DNA of 44,806 nt from NCBI GenBank assembly GCA_021781575.1, contig JAJXWP010000035.1, positions 1-44,806 of the forward strand. Direction: 5' to 3'. This document shows, one piece after another, positions 25,438 through 35,081 of this stretch. Positions within the stretch are counted from its first letter, which is position 1, and each line of letters starts with the position of its first letter. The position numbers were made by a program, and so were the translations under genes. The notes under the pieces were generated by a model. That model had not been told where the DNA came from, ran no database searches, and saw only the letters and a list, made by a program, of their open reading frames with translations. The stretch comes from Pseudomonadota bacterium. GTDB taxonomy: Bacteria; Pseudomonadota; Alphaproteobacteria; Rhodospirillales; Magnetospirillaceae.

Positions 25438-27726
25438 ATGGACTGGCGCCGCAGTGCCAATCTCGCCCTTTGCGTGCTTTCGGCCGTCAGCCTGAGCGCC
25501 GGCCTGGCGGCAAGATGGGTGGGGCACCCCGCCTGGGCGCAATGGCTGTGGTTGGGTGGCACCCTGCCGGTTGCCGTCGCCCTGTTCCTCGGCATGGTCA
25601 GGCGGGCACTGCGACGGGATCTTGGTCTCGACATCATCGCCTTGCTGTCGATCACCGGTGCCCTGGCCCTCGGCCAATACCTGACGGCCGTCGTCATCGC
25701 CCTGATGTTCGCTACCGGCCAGGCCCTTGAGGATTACGCTCAATCCCGTGCCCGCAAGGAGATGACGGCCCTCCTGGGGCGGGCCCCACGAACCGCCAAC
25801 CGTTATGAAGACGCCGCCATCCGCCAAGTGCCGATCGCCGCTGTCGGGCCTGGCGACAGGCTCCTGGTGCGCGTCGGCGAAGTCGTCCCGGTCGACGGCA
25901 CCATCGTCGCCGGCACGGCGGTTCTCGACGAATCCGCCTTGACCGGCGAATCCTTGCCGGTGCGGCGCCAGCCAGGCGATACGGCACGCAGCGGCGGCAC
26001 CAACGCAGGCGGGCCATTCGATCTTCTGGCCACCACCGCGGCCGCGGAGAGCACCTTCGCCGGCATCGTCCGGCTGGTCGATGCAGCGGAGCGAACCAAG
26101 GCGCCGGCGGCCCGCCTGGCCGACCGGTACGCCTTGTTGCTCGTTCCGCTGTCGCTCGCCGCCGCCGGTGTCGCCTGGCTGGTTTCCGGCGACCCGCTGC
26201 GCGCCTTGGCCGTGCTGGTGGTGGCGACCCCCTGCCCGCTCATCTTGGCGGTTCCCGTGGCATTGGTTTCCGGGATGTCGCGCTGCGCCGCCCGCGGCGT
26301 GCTGGTCAAGGGAGGTGCCGCGATCGAGCGGTTCGCCGAAGCCCGCGTGCTGTTTTTCGACAAGACCGGCACTCTGACCGGCGGACGGGCGCGCCTCGTC
26401 TCCGTCGAAGCCAATCCGGGATGGGCCGCGACCGACCTGTTGCGCATCGCCGCGTCCCTCGATCAAATGTCGCAGCACGTCCTCGCCGAGGCAATCGTCG
26501 CCGCGGCTCGCGACCGCGGCGTGACCCTGGCGGCGCCGTCAGCGGTCGAGGAGCGGCCAGGTGCCGGCATCGCCGGGATCGTCGACGGCCACCGCGTGGC
26601 GGTCGGCACCCATGCCTATGTCTGCGAATTCGCCCCTGCCGCCGACTGGAGCGACCGCTTCCTCCAGCGCATGGGCTACGAGGGAGCCGCCGGCATATTC
26701 ATCGCCATCGACGGGGCGATGGTCGGAGCCCTGCTGCTGGCGGATGAAATCCGGCCGGACACGCCACGGGCGTTGCGCCTGCTGCGCAAGGCGGGTATCG
26801 ACCGGATCGTCATGCTGACGGGCGATCGTCGCGAGGTGGCCGAGACCATCGGCGCCGTGCTGGGCGTCGACGAGGTGCTGGCCGAGCAGACGCCGGCGGA
26901 CAAGCTTGCCGCTATCGGAAGGTCGGCCGCGGCGGGCACGACCATCATGGTCGGTGACGGGGTGAACGATGCCCCGGCTCTTGCCGCCGCGGACGTCGGC
27001 GTGGCCATGGGCGCCCGCGGCACCGCCGCGTCCTCGGAAGCGGCGGCGGTGGTCCTTCTGGTCGACCGGCTGGACCGGCTGGCCGAAGCGCTGGACGTTG
27101 CCCGCCGCACCCGAGCGATCGCCCTCGAAAGCGTGGCGCTCGGCATGGGCCTGTCGCTCATCGCCATGGCGGTGGCGGCCTTAGGATATCTGCCCCCGGT
27201 CGAAGGGGCGGTGTTGCAGGAAGGGATCGACATCGTCGCCATCGTCAACGCCCTGCGCGCCCTGCGCATCGCCCCGCTGCGCGGCAGGCGGGGGCTGCTC
27301 GACAGCCGGCAGGCCGACCAGCTCAAATCCGAGCATGACGCCCTGGGCCCGATTCTCGACCAGGTGCGCACCGCGGCGGATCGGCTGGCCACCCTGCCGG
27401 CGCCGGCGATCCGCGCCGAATTGCTGGCATTGGACCGGTCGCTGCACGAGCGGCTGCTGCCGCATGAACGGCAGGATGACACCAAACTGTATCCGGCGGT
27501 CGCCCATATGTTGGGCGGAGAAGACCCAATGGCCGCGATGAGCCGTACGCATCGAGAGATCCTGCGGCTCGGCCGGATGCTTCACCGCATGATCGAGGAT
27601 CTGCCGCCGGAAGGCCCCGACGCTTCGGCGATTCGCGACCTGCAGCGCCTCCTTTATGGCTTTGACGCCATCCTCAGGCTTCATTTCGCCCAGGAGGAGG
27701 AAATCTATCACACCCTCCGACCTTGA
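25438..27726 (+). CDS. P1B-5-type metal ATPase with C-terminal hemerythrin domain
   Basis: 762 residues. Metal-transport P1B ATPase core without an N-terminal HMA domain: TGES in '[16 protein letters not shown]', M4 'VVATPCPLILAVPVALV', '[16 protein letters not shown]', HP motif region ('LDQMSQHVLAEAIVAAA'), 'MLTGDRREVAETIG', 'MVGDGVNDAPALAAADVGVA', and the M5/M6 signature 'VLQEGIDIVAIVNALRAL'. TPCP with QExxD is the signature of subgroup P1B-5 (Ni/Fe/Co export in characterised members, e.g. Nia of Sinorhizobium). Residues ~620-760 form a hemerythrin domain ('LKSEHDALGPILDQ', 'LHERLLPHERQDDTKLYP', 'SRTHREILRL', 'LHFAQEEEIYHTL') with a full set of His/Glu ligands, likely an O2- or iron-responsive regulatory tail. 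Confidence 0.93.
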   Translation: MDWRRSANLALCVLSAVSLSAGLAARWVGHPAWAQWLWLGGTLPVAVALFLGMVRRALRRDLGLDIIALLSITGALALGQYLTAVVIALMFATGQALEDYAQSRARKEMTALLGRAPRTANRYEDAAIRQVPIAAVGPGDRLLVRVGEVVPVDGTIVAGTAVLDESALTGESLPVRRQPGDTARSGGTNAGGPFDLLATTAAAESTFAGIVRLVDAAERTKAPAARLADRYALLLVPLSLAAAGVAWLVSGDPLRALAVLVVATPCPLILAVPVALVSGMSRCAARGVLVKGGAAIERFAEARVLFFDKTGTLTGGRARLVSVEANPGWAATDLLRIAASLDQMSQHVLAEAIVAAARDRGVTLAAPSAVEERPGAGIAGIVDGHRVAVGTHAYVCEFAPAADWSDRFLQRMGYEGAAGIFIAIDGAMVGALLLADEIRPDTPRALRLLRKAGIDRIVMLTGDRREVAETIGAVLGVDEVLAEQTPADKLAAIGRSAAAGTTIMVGDGVNDAPALAAADVGVAMGARGTAASSEAAAVVLLVDRLDRLAEALDVARRTRAIALESVALGMGLSLIAMAVAALGYLPPVEGAVLQEGIDIVAIVNALRALRIAPLRGRRGLLDSRQADQLKSEHDALGPILDQVRTAADRLATLPAPAIRAELLALDRSLHERLLPHERQDDTKLYPAVAHMLGGEDPMAAMSRTHREILRLGRMLHRMIEDLPPEGPDASAIRDLQRLLYGFDAILRLHFAQEEEIYHTLRP

Positions 27727-27762
27727 GCGTTCCTTCGGAAAAGAGGCCGCCTGGCCGGCCGG

Positions 27763-28023
27763 TCAACGCCGCGTCGTAACAGGCAGCGGCTTCCCCGGCA
27801 CCATGCGGGTCGGCGCGGCCCCGCCGCTCACCACCTTGGGCAATTGGCATTGCGGTGCCCCGGTTCCATAGACCAGCTTGCCGTGAAGCCGGAGACAGGC
27901 CCCGTTGATCGCCGCCTTCTGCCGATAGGCCGCCAGATTGGCCCCTCTGGCCCCGGACTCCTGCGCGGCCGCGCCCACCGCCGCGACGGAGAGCAAAGTC
28001 AGTACCAACACCCACCGCACCAT
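27763..28023 (-). CDS. Small secreted protein of unknown function
   Basis: 86 residues. Signal peptide 'VRWVLVLTLLSVAAVGAAAQ', then a short mature protein with two Cys ('INGACLRLHG', 'GAPQCQLPK'). GGGGGCGAG lies just before the ATG at 28023. It faces the P1B-5 ATPase (36 bases between stops) and diverges from tamB; the 199 bases 28024-28222 between them hold no gene. No family is recognised. Confidence 0.6.
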   Translation of the reverse strand: MVRWVLVLTLLSVAAVGAAAQESGARGANLAAYRQKAAINGACLRLHGKLVYGTGAPQCQLPKVVSGGAAPTRMVPGKPLPVTTRR

Positions 28024-28222
28024 GGCTCGCCCCCAAACAGCAGTTTCCACGTCATTGCCAAGACCGAAGGCAAGGAACAATCTCGCGGAACCGAGGCGAT
28101 CGTCGCTCCGCTCGGCATGACGAGGCCTCACCGACCGTGAGCCAGCTATAGCGCAAGGAAGCGCCGGCTAAAAGGAAAACGCCCGGCAAGAACATCGCCA
28201 GAGCCGGCATGGTTCGCCATAT

Positions 28223-31200
28223 ATGCGGTATATGCGGTGGCTCCGTTTGAGCATGAAGATCGTCGCTTGGGCCGTGCTCGCCATGGTGGGGACCACGGTG
28301 GGCGCGGTTGCCTTGGTCTTCACCGCGCTTCAGACCGACCCGGCCAAGGATTGGCTGGTCACCGCGATCAATCATCGCCTGGCGGGCACCGCCCAAATCG
28401 ACCGGCTGACCGGCACCATTCCGTGGCGCATGTCCATTGCTGAAATCCGCCTTGAGGATCGGCACGGCACCTGGGCGCAGGTCGATGACGCAGTCTGCCG
28501 GCTGAAACCGGCCGACCTGCTGCACGGCCGTCTTACCATAGCCGAGCTCGGCGCCGCCAGGATCACCATCGTGCGAAGGCCGGTGCCCGCAGCCCGGCGG
28601 ACCGCGCCGATGAAGCCGACCCGCCCGCCGATCTCCGTCAACCTCCAGCGTCTTGCCGTTCCCATCGTGAAACTGGACAAGGCGGTCCTCGGAACCCCGC
28701 TGACGGCGGCGCTGACCGGCGATGCGACGCTGAACCGCGGCTCCGGCAGCGCCGCCCTGACCGTCGAGCGGACCGATGGACGACCCGGGCGAATCGACGC
28801 CGCTTTCACCCTGTCCGGCAGGCCGGCGCGCCTGAGCCTTGCCGCCGATGCCGAGGATTGGAGCGGCCAGTTGCTCAATCTCCTGCTGTCGCGCTCCGAC
28901 AACCTTCCGCTGGTCATGCAATTGCACGGCAACGGACCGCTGGTTGACTGGCACGGCGATCTCGCGGTGCAGGCCGGCACCCTCGGCGGGCTGTCGGCGG
29001 CGATCACCTTCTCCGACCGCAACGGATACCGGGCGGGCATCGACGGCCGACTGGCCGCAAGCGGCCTGCTGCCAGCGAAAATCGCCCCGCTGGTGGGGCC
29101 CGAGGCCCGGTTCCGCCTGGTCGCGGGGAAAGACCCGGACGGCGCCATCCGGTTCGACCCGATCGCTCTTCGCCTGGCCGCCGCCGACCTTTCCGGGACC
29201 GCCATGCTCGGGGCCGGCGCGACCGGCCCGATCGCCGGCAAATTGCACCTCGCGCTGCCCGACCTGGGCAAGCTTGCCGCTCTCGCCGGCGGCTCCCTGG
29301 CCGGCTCGGGGATAATCGAACTGACCGCCGCCGGCACCCGTTCGGCACCCTGGGTCACCGCCACAGTGGACGGCGTGGGTTTGCGCCTGGCCGGCCGAAG
29401 TATCGAGCACCTCAACGCCAAGGCCGACGCCCAGGCTCAGGGCCCCCTCGACGCCCCCCGGACGCCGGTGCGCTTTTCGGCCGAGGGGCGCCTCGACGGC
29501 CTTGCCGCCAATGGCCTGCCAACCGCCTATCGCGACCTCCTGTGGCGAGTCGCGGGATCATCCACCACCGACGGCCGGGATCTCCATATCGCCGATCTGG
29601 CCGTCCATGGCCCCGGCCTCGCCTTGACCGCGACAGGTCGGGCGGACCGGCAGGAGCGAACCCTTTCCGCCACCATCCGTCTGGCCGCCGCCGACCTTTC
29701 GCCTCTTTCCGCCGCCATCGGACGCCCCGTCAGCGGGCGCGCCGATCTGCAGGGGACGGTCGGCGGAAGCATCCCTCACCCGCAAATCGACGCGGTCCTT
29801 TCGGCTGAAGATCTGCGCGCCGGCGCGATCCGCCTGGACCGGATCGATGCCCGCATCAAGGCGACAGGGGCCCCCACTCTTTCCGCTGCGGCCCATGCCG
29901 AATTCCGCTCCGGCCGCCTGTCCGGCACTCTGGTCGCCGACGGCGCGCTCAGCCCCGACAAAAAAATGCTCGATCTTTCGCGGTTTCACTTCGCCGCCGG
30001 CGGTACGAGCGTCGACGCCGTCTTGCGGACGGCGCTCCACACCCGTCTGACCAGCGGCGAGATTAGCGCACGGAGCACCGATCTTTCTCCTTTGTTCGGT
30101 ATCCTGGGCGTTCCCCTGGCCGGCCGGCTCGATCTGCGGGCCAGGCTGGCCGCCGACCATGGGCAGCGGGTGGCGCTCCGCCTGACGGGCCAGCAACTGA
30201 GCCTCCCTTCCGGTGGCGGAGCGGCGGCGACGGTGCAAGACCTGACCGCCACCGGCCGTTTTTCTGATCTCTTCGGCAAGGTCGTCGGGCAAGGCAGCCT
30301 CGCCATCATCGAGGCCAAGACCGCTGCCGCCACCCTCCAGCGCCTCGACGCCTCGGCCAAGTCCCGGCGGCCGGGCGATTTCACCTTTACCGCCGGCCTC
30401 GACGGGCTCCTCAAGGCGAAGATGCCGGTTACCCTCGCCGTCACCGGCGAGACCGCCCTGGGCGCGGGTGCCCTCAGCGGGCGGATCACCACCCTTTCCG
30501 GCCACCTCGGCGACCACCGGCTACGGCTGGAACGGCCCCTGCGCATCACCAGATCGCGCAACAGCACATCCTTCGCCGATCTCCGGCTCGACCTCGGCTC
30601 CGGCAGGGTCAGTGGGATGGCCTCGCTGACGCCCCGCGCCGTCACCGCCAGGCTGGCCGCCAGAAATGTTCCCCTGGCGCTGGCTGAGGCATTCGCCCAC
30701 CGGGACGCGATCGGCGGCACGCTGGACGCCTCTGCCGAGCTGCATGGCCCGCTCGATCGACCCGTCGGACAGCTCATGGTGACGACGCACGGCCTGCGCC
30801 TTTCCCACGCCCGCACGGCTCTGCCGCCCACCGACATCGCCGCGCAAATCCGCTTGCAACCCGGCCGCATGAACCTCACCGGCCGGATTATCGGCCCCAG
30901 AGGTGAAGCGGCCACCCTGTCAGGCGCCGCGCCGGTTCGCTTCACCGGGCACCCCTTTGCCGCCTCGGTCCCGCGGCAAGGCCAATTGTCCCTGCGCCTG
31001 CGGGGCGACGGCCATCTCCAGGATTGGACCGACGTCTTGCCGATCGGGCAGGATCGCCTGTCCGGCCACTACCATCTCGATCTCGCCATCGCCGGCACGG
31101 TGGCCGCTCCGGTCGCCTCCGGCCATCTGACCCTCGATCACGGGCATTTCGAAAGCCTGGCTTACGGCACGGTACTGAACGCCATCACCGTCGATCTCGA

Positions 31201-32338
31201 AGGCAACCGCGATCGCATCGTTCTGCGCCGATTCACCGCCAATGACGGCCATGGCGGCATCCTTGGCATCGAAGGATCGTTCCTGCCGGCCGCGCCGGCC
31301 GGGCCATCGATGGACGCCACCGTGACGCTGCACCATTTTCGGTTCGTCCACACCGACGATGCCGTCGGCCATGGCAGCGGTGAACTTCGTGTTGCCGGGA
31401 GCATGCTCGAACCCGATGTCACCGCCCACCTGAAGATCGACGATGCCCAGGTTTACCTGGCTGAGCGCCTGCCGCCCAGCGTGCGGACCTTGAAAGTCAC
31501 GGTGATCGACAGCAAGACCGGCCAAGTGCTGAGCAAGCCGCCGCCGCCGTCGGCCAAGCCGCCGATAGTTGCCGCCCTCGACGTGAGAGTTGACATCCCC
31601 GGCCCATTCTTCGTCCGCGGCCGCGGGCTGGACAGCCAATGGCAAGGCCGCATCACCGTCGGCGGGACAAGCAAGGCTCCCGACATCAAGGGCTCGCTTC
31701 ACGTTACCCACGGTACCATGAATTTCCTCGGCAAGACCCTCAACCTGACCCGCGGGACCATCACCCTGGTGGGCGGCAGCAAGATCGAGCCCTTGGTCGA
31801 TTTCGTCGCGCAGTCAAGCTCGGCAAAGATCGCGGCGCAGGTCGAAGTCACCGGGCCGGCCGAACATCCTAAGATCAAGCTCAGCTCGCAGCCGCCGCTG
31901 CCGCAAGACGAAATCCTTTCGCAACTGCTGTTCGGCTCGGACGTGACGCAGCTTTCGCCGCTGGAAGGCCTGCAGATAGCGCAAGCGGCGGCGGACCTGG
32001 CGAGCGGCGGTCCCGGCGTGATCGACCGCATCCGCATGAAGTTCGGCCTCGACCGCCTGAATATCGGCTCCTCGCAGCAAGGCTTGCCGGAAATGCCGTC
32101 ATCGCCGCAAACCACTGCGGCCACCACCGGTTCGGGCGTGGCGGGCGCCCTCGGCAACACCATGATCTCGGCCGGCAAGTACGTGGCGCCGGGTGTTTTC
32201 GTCGGCGTCGGCCAAGGCATTTCGGGCGACAGCCAAATCGATGTGGAGGTGGAGCTGACCCGCCATCTCACTATCGACGGAACCGAAAGCACGCAAGAAG
32301 GAACCGGCATCGGCCTCGGCTGGCGGCTGGACTATTGA
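28223..32338 (+). CDS. tamB: TamB-family translocation and assembly module protein
   Basis: 1371 residues. N-terminal membrane anchor (about 8-32, 'MKIVAWAVLAMVGTTVGAVA'), then a very long beta-rich periplasmic body of the AsmA/TamB kind beginning 'TAINHRLAGTAQIDRLTGTI'. The DUF490/TamB C-terminal domain shows 'VRGRGLDSQWQGRITVGGTS', 'IKGSLHVTHGTMNFLGKTLN', 'LTRGTITLVGGSKIEPLVDF', 'QDEILSQLLFGSDVTQLSPL' and ends 'GIGLGWRLDY'. It forms a hydrophobic groove bridging inner and outer membranes, implicated in autotransporter assembly and phospholipid transfer. Starts at 28223, 28232 or 28253 are all possible. It converges with tamA, 41 bases between stops. Confidence 0.93.
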   Translation: MRYMRWLRLSMKIVAWAVLAMVGTTVGAVALVFTALQTDPAKDWLVTAINHRLAGTAQIDRLTGTIPWRMSIAEIRLEDRHGTWAQVDDAVCRLKPADLLHGRLTIAELGAARITIVRRPVPAARRTAPMKPTRPPISVNLQRLAVPIVKLDKAVLGTPLTAALTGDATLNRGSGSAALTVERTDGRPGRIDAAFTLSGRPARLSLAADAEDWSGQLLNLLLSRSDNLPLVMQLHGNGPLVDWHGDLAVQAGTLGGLSAAITFSDRNGYRAGIDGRLAASGLLPAKIAPLVGPEARFRLVAGKDPDGAIRFDPIALRLAAADLSGTAMLGAGATGPIAGKLHLALPDLGKLAALAGGSLAGSGIIELTAAGTRSAPWVTATVDGVGLRLAGRSIEHLNAKADAQAQGPLDAPRTPVRFSAEGRLDGLAANGLPTAYRDLLWRVAGSSTTDGRDLHIADLAVHGPGLALTATGRADRQERTLSATIRLAAADLSPLSAAIGRPVSGRADLQGTVGGSIPHPQIDAVLSAEDLRAGAIRLDRIDARIKATGAPTLSAAAHAEFRSGRLSGTLVADGALSPDKKMLDLSRFHFAAGGTSVDAVLRTALHTRLTSGEISARSTDLSPLFGILGVPLAGRLDLRARLAADHGQRVALRLTGQQLSLPSGGGAAATVQDLTATGRFSDLFGKVVGQGSLAIIEAKTAAATLQRLDASAKSRRPGDFTFTAGLDGLLKAKMPVTLAVTGETALGAGALSGRITTLSGHLGDHRLRLERPLRITRSRNSTSFADLRLDLGSGRVSGMASLTPRAVTARLAARNVPLALAEAFAHRDAIGGTLDASAELHGPLDRPVGQLMVTTHGLRLSHARTALPPTDIAAQIRLQPGRMNLTGRIIGPRGEAATLSGAAPVRFTGHPFAASVPRQGQLSLRLRGDGHLQDWTDVLPIGQDRLSGHYHLDLAIAGTVAAPVASGHLTLDHGHFESLAYGTVLNAITVDLEGNRDRIVLRRFTANDGHGGILGIEGSFLPAAPAGPSMDATVTLHHFRFVHTDDAVGHGSGELRVAGSMLEPDVTAHLKIDDAQVYLAERLPPSVRTLKVTVIDSKTGQVLSKPPPPSAKPPIVAALDVRVDIPGPFFVRGRGLDSQWQGRITVGGTSKAPDIKGSLHVTHGTMNFLGKTLNLTRGTITLVGGSKIEPLVDFVAQSSSAKIAAQVEVTGPAEHPKIKLSSQPPLPQDEILSQLLFGSDVTQLSPLEGLQIAQAAADLASGGPGVIDRIRMKFGLDRLNIGSSQQGLPEMPSSPQTTAATTGSGVAGALGNTMISAGKYVAPGVFVGVGQGISGDSQIDVEVELTRHLTIDGTESTQEGTGIGLGWRLDY

Positions 32339-32379
32339 CCCGTTGCCTATGACCGGCTCGGGCGCCATCTCGGGCCGCA

Positions 32380-34194
32380 TCAGAACGCCTGGCCGATGCT
32401 GATATAGACCTGCACCACCGAATCGGCGCTCCGGCGCACCAGCGGCGTGGCCAGATCGAGCTGCACGGGCCCCAGCGGCGTGGTGTAGCGCAGGCCGAGG
32501 CCGGTGTCGTAGAGGAGTTCCTTGCCCACATCCGGCAAGGTCGACTGGTAGACGTTACCGGCTTCGACGAATGGCACCAGGCCGATCGTATCGGTGATCT
32601 TGATCCGCAGTTCGGTACCGAATTGCAGGAGGGATCGGCCGCCCAGCGGCCTGTTGTCGGGCGCCAGCGGTCCGGCCATCTGATAGGCGTAGCCCCGCAA
32701 CGACCCGCCGCCGCCGGCATAGAGGCGCTGATCCGCCGGCAGCCTATCGCGCGACTCCCCGACGATCGAGCCAAAGCCCAGGAATCCGGCGAGCAGGTAG
32801 TCTTCCCCCAGCCGCTGATAGATATCCTCGCTGAAGCGGCCGGCAACAAAGTTGAGGCTGTGGCCGCTGAGGCTGGTGCTGGGGGTCACCGCCAACGTTT
32901 CCCGCGAGCCCCTCTGCGGGTTCAGAATGTCGTCGCGCGTGTCGCGCCGGACGTAGACCGGCAGCCCGGCAAGGGCGTAAGTGCTGGTGATGTCGCGGGC
33001 CGCCTCGGTCACCTTCGCTTCCTGCGCCTCGACACCCGCTCCAACCGTGTAAACCTCGCCGAAATGCCACTCCATGGACGGTCGGACGAGGGCACGGCGG
33101 GCCAAATAGGCGATCGGATTCTCGTCGACGATCTCGGCCAGGGCTGTCAGGTCCTGATCCTTGCCGAGAAAGTCCGGCTTACGGAAATTCGCATGGACGT
33201 CGCGTTCCTCTTGCGCCGTGACCACATCCAGATGCAGACTCTCCGCCCCGCCGAACAGATCACGGTCCTCCCAGAAGCCGGTGGCGCCAAAGCCTACGGC
33301 GTTGTTGTAGGCCAAGCCGCCGCCCAGAGAGTGGGGCGGCCGCTCGACCAGGGTGATGCGCATCGGCACGTCGCTCTTCTCGAGCGGGCTGTCGCCATGA
33401 CGGATGCGAACCGAAGAGAAGAGGCCGCTGTCGATCAGCAGCTTGCGCGTCCGGTCGACAAGGCGCTGGTCATATTCCTGGCCTTGATGCCAGGCGATCC
33501 GCCGCCGCACATAGCCGCTGCGAAGCCGCGACAGCCCTTCGATCGTCACGGGTCCGAAGTGGGAGCGCGGGCCGCTGGTGACGACATAGGTGACCGACAT
33601 GGTCTTAGTGCCCACGTCGACCACCGCCTTGCGGCCGACCACCTTGGCAAAGGGCCGCCCCCGCCGCGCATACTCGTCAACGATCTTCTTTTCGGCATCG
33701 AGGACCGGTGCCGATTTGGCCGGACCGCCCGGCTTCAGGCCGAAAACGCTCGGGTCGAGCGCGGCGATATCCGGTGCCGCCCCCCCTTGCGGCGTCACCA
33801 GCGATACCGTTCGCAGGCGATAAAGCGGGCCGGTATCGATCTTGAGGGTGACCTTCGCCGGTTTGGCGGCAAAGTCGAGGACGTCGTCGACCTGTCCCTC
33901 CCAGTAGCCTTGCGAATGCAGCACCTCTTTCAGGCGGGGCAGGTCTTCGGCGGCGCGGCGGCGCAAGCCCTGGTCGGTTTGCGGCGGCTTGTCCTTGAGT
34001 GTGACGAGTCGGGCGACAGCCTCGATCTGCGAGCGAAGATGCGTGTCACCGGTCCCGACGATATCCGTCTTGTAGGGGACCTCGGCGTGACCAGGCGACG
34101 CGACCGAGACAAAGGCCAGGGCGAAGGCCGCATGCCCCACCGCGGCAAGGGTTTTCCTCCGTCCGCCGGATGCCCGCTGCGCCCCTTCCCCCAC
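32380..34194 (-). CDS. tamA: TamA-family outer-membrane assembly protein (Omp85)
   Basis: 604 residues. Signal peptide (about 15-38), then POTRA-type repeats ('VLHSQGYWEGQVDDVLDFAA', 'GPLYRLRTVSL', 'FGPVTIEGLSRLRSGYVRRR', 'DQRLVDRTRKLLIDSGLFSS') and a 16-stranded Omp85 barrel ('LGGGLAYNNAVGFGATGFWE', 'AGGGGSLRGYAYQMAGP' where the conserved VRGY-type lid motif reads LRGY, 'GLRYTTPLGPVQLDLATPL'), ending in an aromatic residue ('ISIGQAF') as outer-membrane proteins do. GTG 34194 was chosen because GGAGG lies eight bases upstream; the TTG at 34200 would be too close. Partner of TamB encoded convergently. Confidence 0.92.
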   Translation of the reverse strand: MGEGAQRASGGRRKTLAAVGHAAFALAFVSVASPGHAEVPYKTDIVGTGDTHLRSQIEAVARLVTLKDKPPQTDQGLRRRAAEDLPRLKEVLHSQGYWEGQVDDVLDFAAKPAKVTLKIDTGPLYRLRTVSLVTPQGGAAPDIAALDPSVFGLKPGGPAKSAPVLDAEKKIVDEYARRGRPFAKVVGRKAVVDVGTKTMSVTYVVTSGPRSHFGPVTIEGLSRLRSGYVRRRIAWHQGQEYDQRLVDRTRKLLIDSGLFSSVRIRHGDSPLEKSDVPMRITLVERPPHSLGGGLAYNNAVGFGATGFWEDRDLFGGAESLHLDVVTAQEERDVHANFRKPDFLGKDQDLTALAEIVDENPIAYLARRALVRPSMEWHFGEVYTVGAGVEAQEAKVTEAARDITSTYALAGLPVYVRRDTRDDILNPQRGSRETLAVTPSTSLSGHSLNFVAGRFSEDIYQRLGEDYLLAGFLGFGSIVGESRDRLPADQRLYAGGGGSLRGYAYQMAGPLAPDNRPLGGRSLLQFGTELRIKITDTIGLVPFVEAGNVYQSTLPDVGKELLYDTGLGLRYTTPLGPVQLDLATPLVRRSADSVVQVYISIGQAF

Positions 34195-34283
34195 CTGCAA
34201 TACCTCCGCCTCGCCGATGGAGATAGGGGAACGGGCGCTGCAATCAATCCCTATCCCGGCGAGGCCGACAGGCCGGAGGTCGA

Positions 34284-34991
34284 TTACCGCCTTTCATACT
34301 CCCGGCTCGCCCTTATGGCGGGATCGTATTCGGGGCTGGCGCTGATCTGACGGCCACGAGCGGTGACGGAGAGCTCCCGTTCGGCCCACCGGATGCCGGA
34401 AACCCAGCCAACCGGGATGACTCTCGCTTTGCCGGTGATCCACCCACCGTCATCGACAACCACAGAATGGACCGTCCAATCGTCATCTTCGATCAGGAAG
34501 TCCAGGACAAAGCCGACCTCGCCATCAAGCGCGACGGTTCTGTAGCCTTTCACCGCGTCCATGCTCCGCAGATGGGCCGATTGCTCCTCGGCCCGCTCCG
34601 GCGGCAGGGTGTCGGGCGGAGGCACCACCCCTGCGGGATACCCCGCGGGATAGCCGTAATTATGGCCGCCGAAAAGCGGAGCCCAACCGTACCACCGGTG
34701 CAGATCTTCTTCCATTTGCCGGCTGACCGGCTCGTGGCTTTCGATCGGCGGGCTGTCGCGGACCAGTTGGCGGGACAGCGAGACCGGAATTTCCCGCCGC
34801 TCCATGTCCGGCCGGCCAAGCGACACGGGCGCGAGCAGCACCTTTCGCCCCGGCAGCCACCGTCTGGTGTCGACGACGGCGTAGCGCACCGCCCAAGTCT
34901 GGTCGTCGAACAGGACATCCCTTACTTCGCCCAGCACGCCATCCGTCGCCCGCAGTGAACAGCCGCGCAATTCGAGGCCGCCGCACAGCAT
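34284..34991 (-). CDS. Double PRC-barrel domain protein
   Basis: 235 residues, no signal peptide. Two PRC-barrel domains: residues ~10-75 ('LEVRDVLFDD'-like 'GEVRDVLFDDQTWAVRYAVV', 'RWLPGRKVLLAPVSL') and ~145-220 ('GEVGFVLDFLIEDDDWTVHS', 'VVVDDGGWITGKARVIPVGW'), joined by a Tyr/Gly/Pro-rich linker. PRC barrels occur in photosynthetic reaction-centre H subunits and RimM and commonly in stress-related bacterial proteins. A general stress or envelope role is likely; there is no catalytic motif. It is upstream of tamA on the same strand, with ~90 bases between them. Confidence 0.88.
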   Translation of the reverse strand: MLCGGLELRGCSLRATDGVLGEVRDVLFDDQTWAVRYAVVDTRRWLPGRKVLLAPVSLGRPDMERREIPVSLSRQLVRDSPPIESHEPVSRQMEEDLHRWYGWAPLFGGHNYGYPAGYPAGVVPPPDTLPPERAEEQSAHLRSMDAVKGYRTVALDGEVGFVLDFLIEDDDWTVHSVVVDDGGWITGKARVIPVGWVSGIRWAERELSVTARGRQISASPEYDPAIRASREYERR

Positions 34992-35081
34992 CGCAGTCTC
35001 CCGCCACAGTCTGATTGAATTGGGGTGATAACAGGCCAGTCGGCAGGAAGTTCCTCACTTGAGCTTGTGCACCCGGCACCA

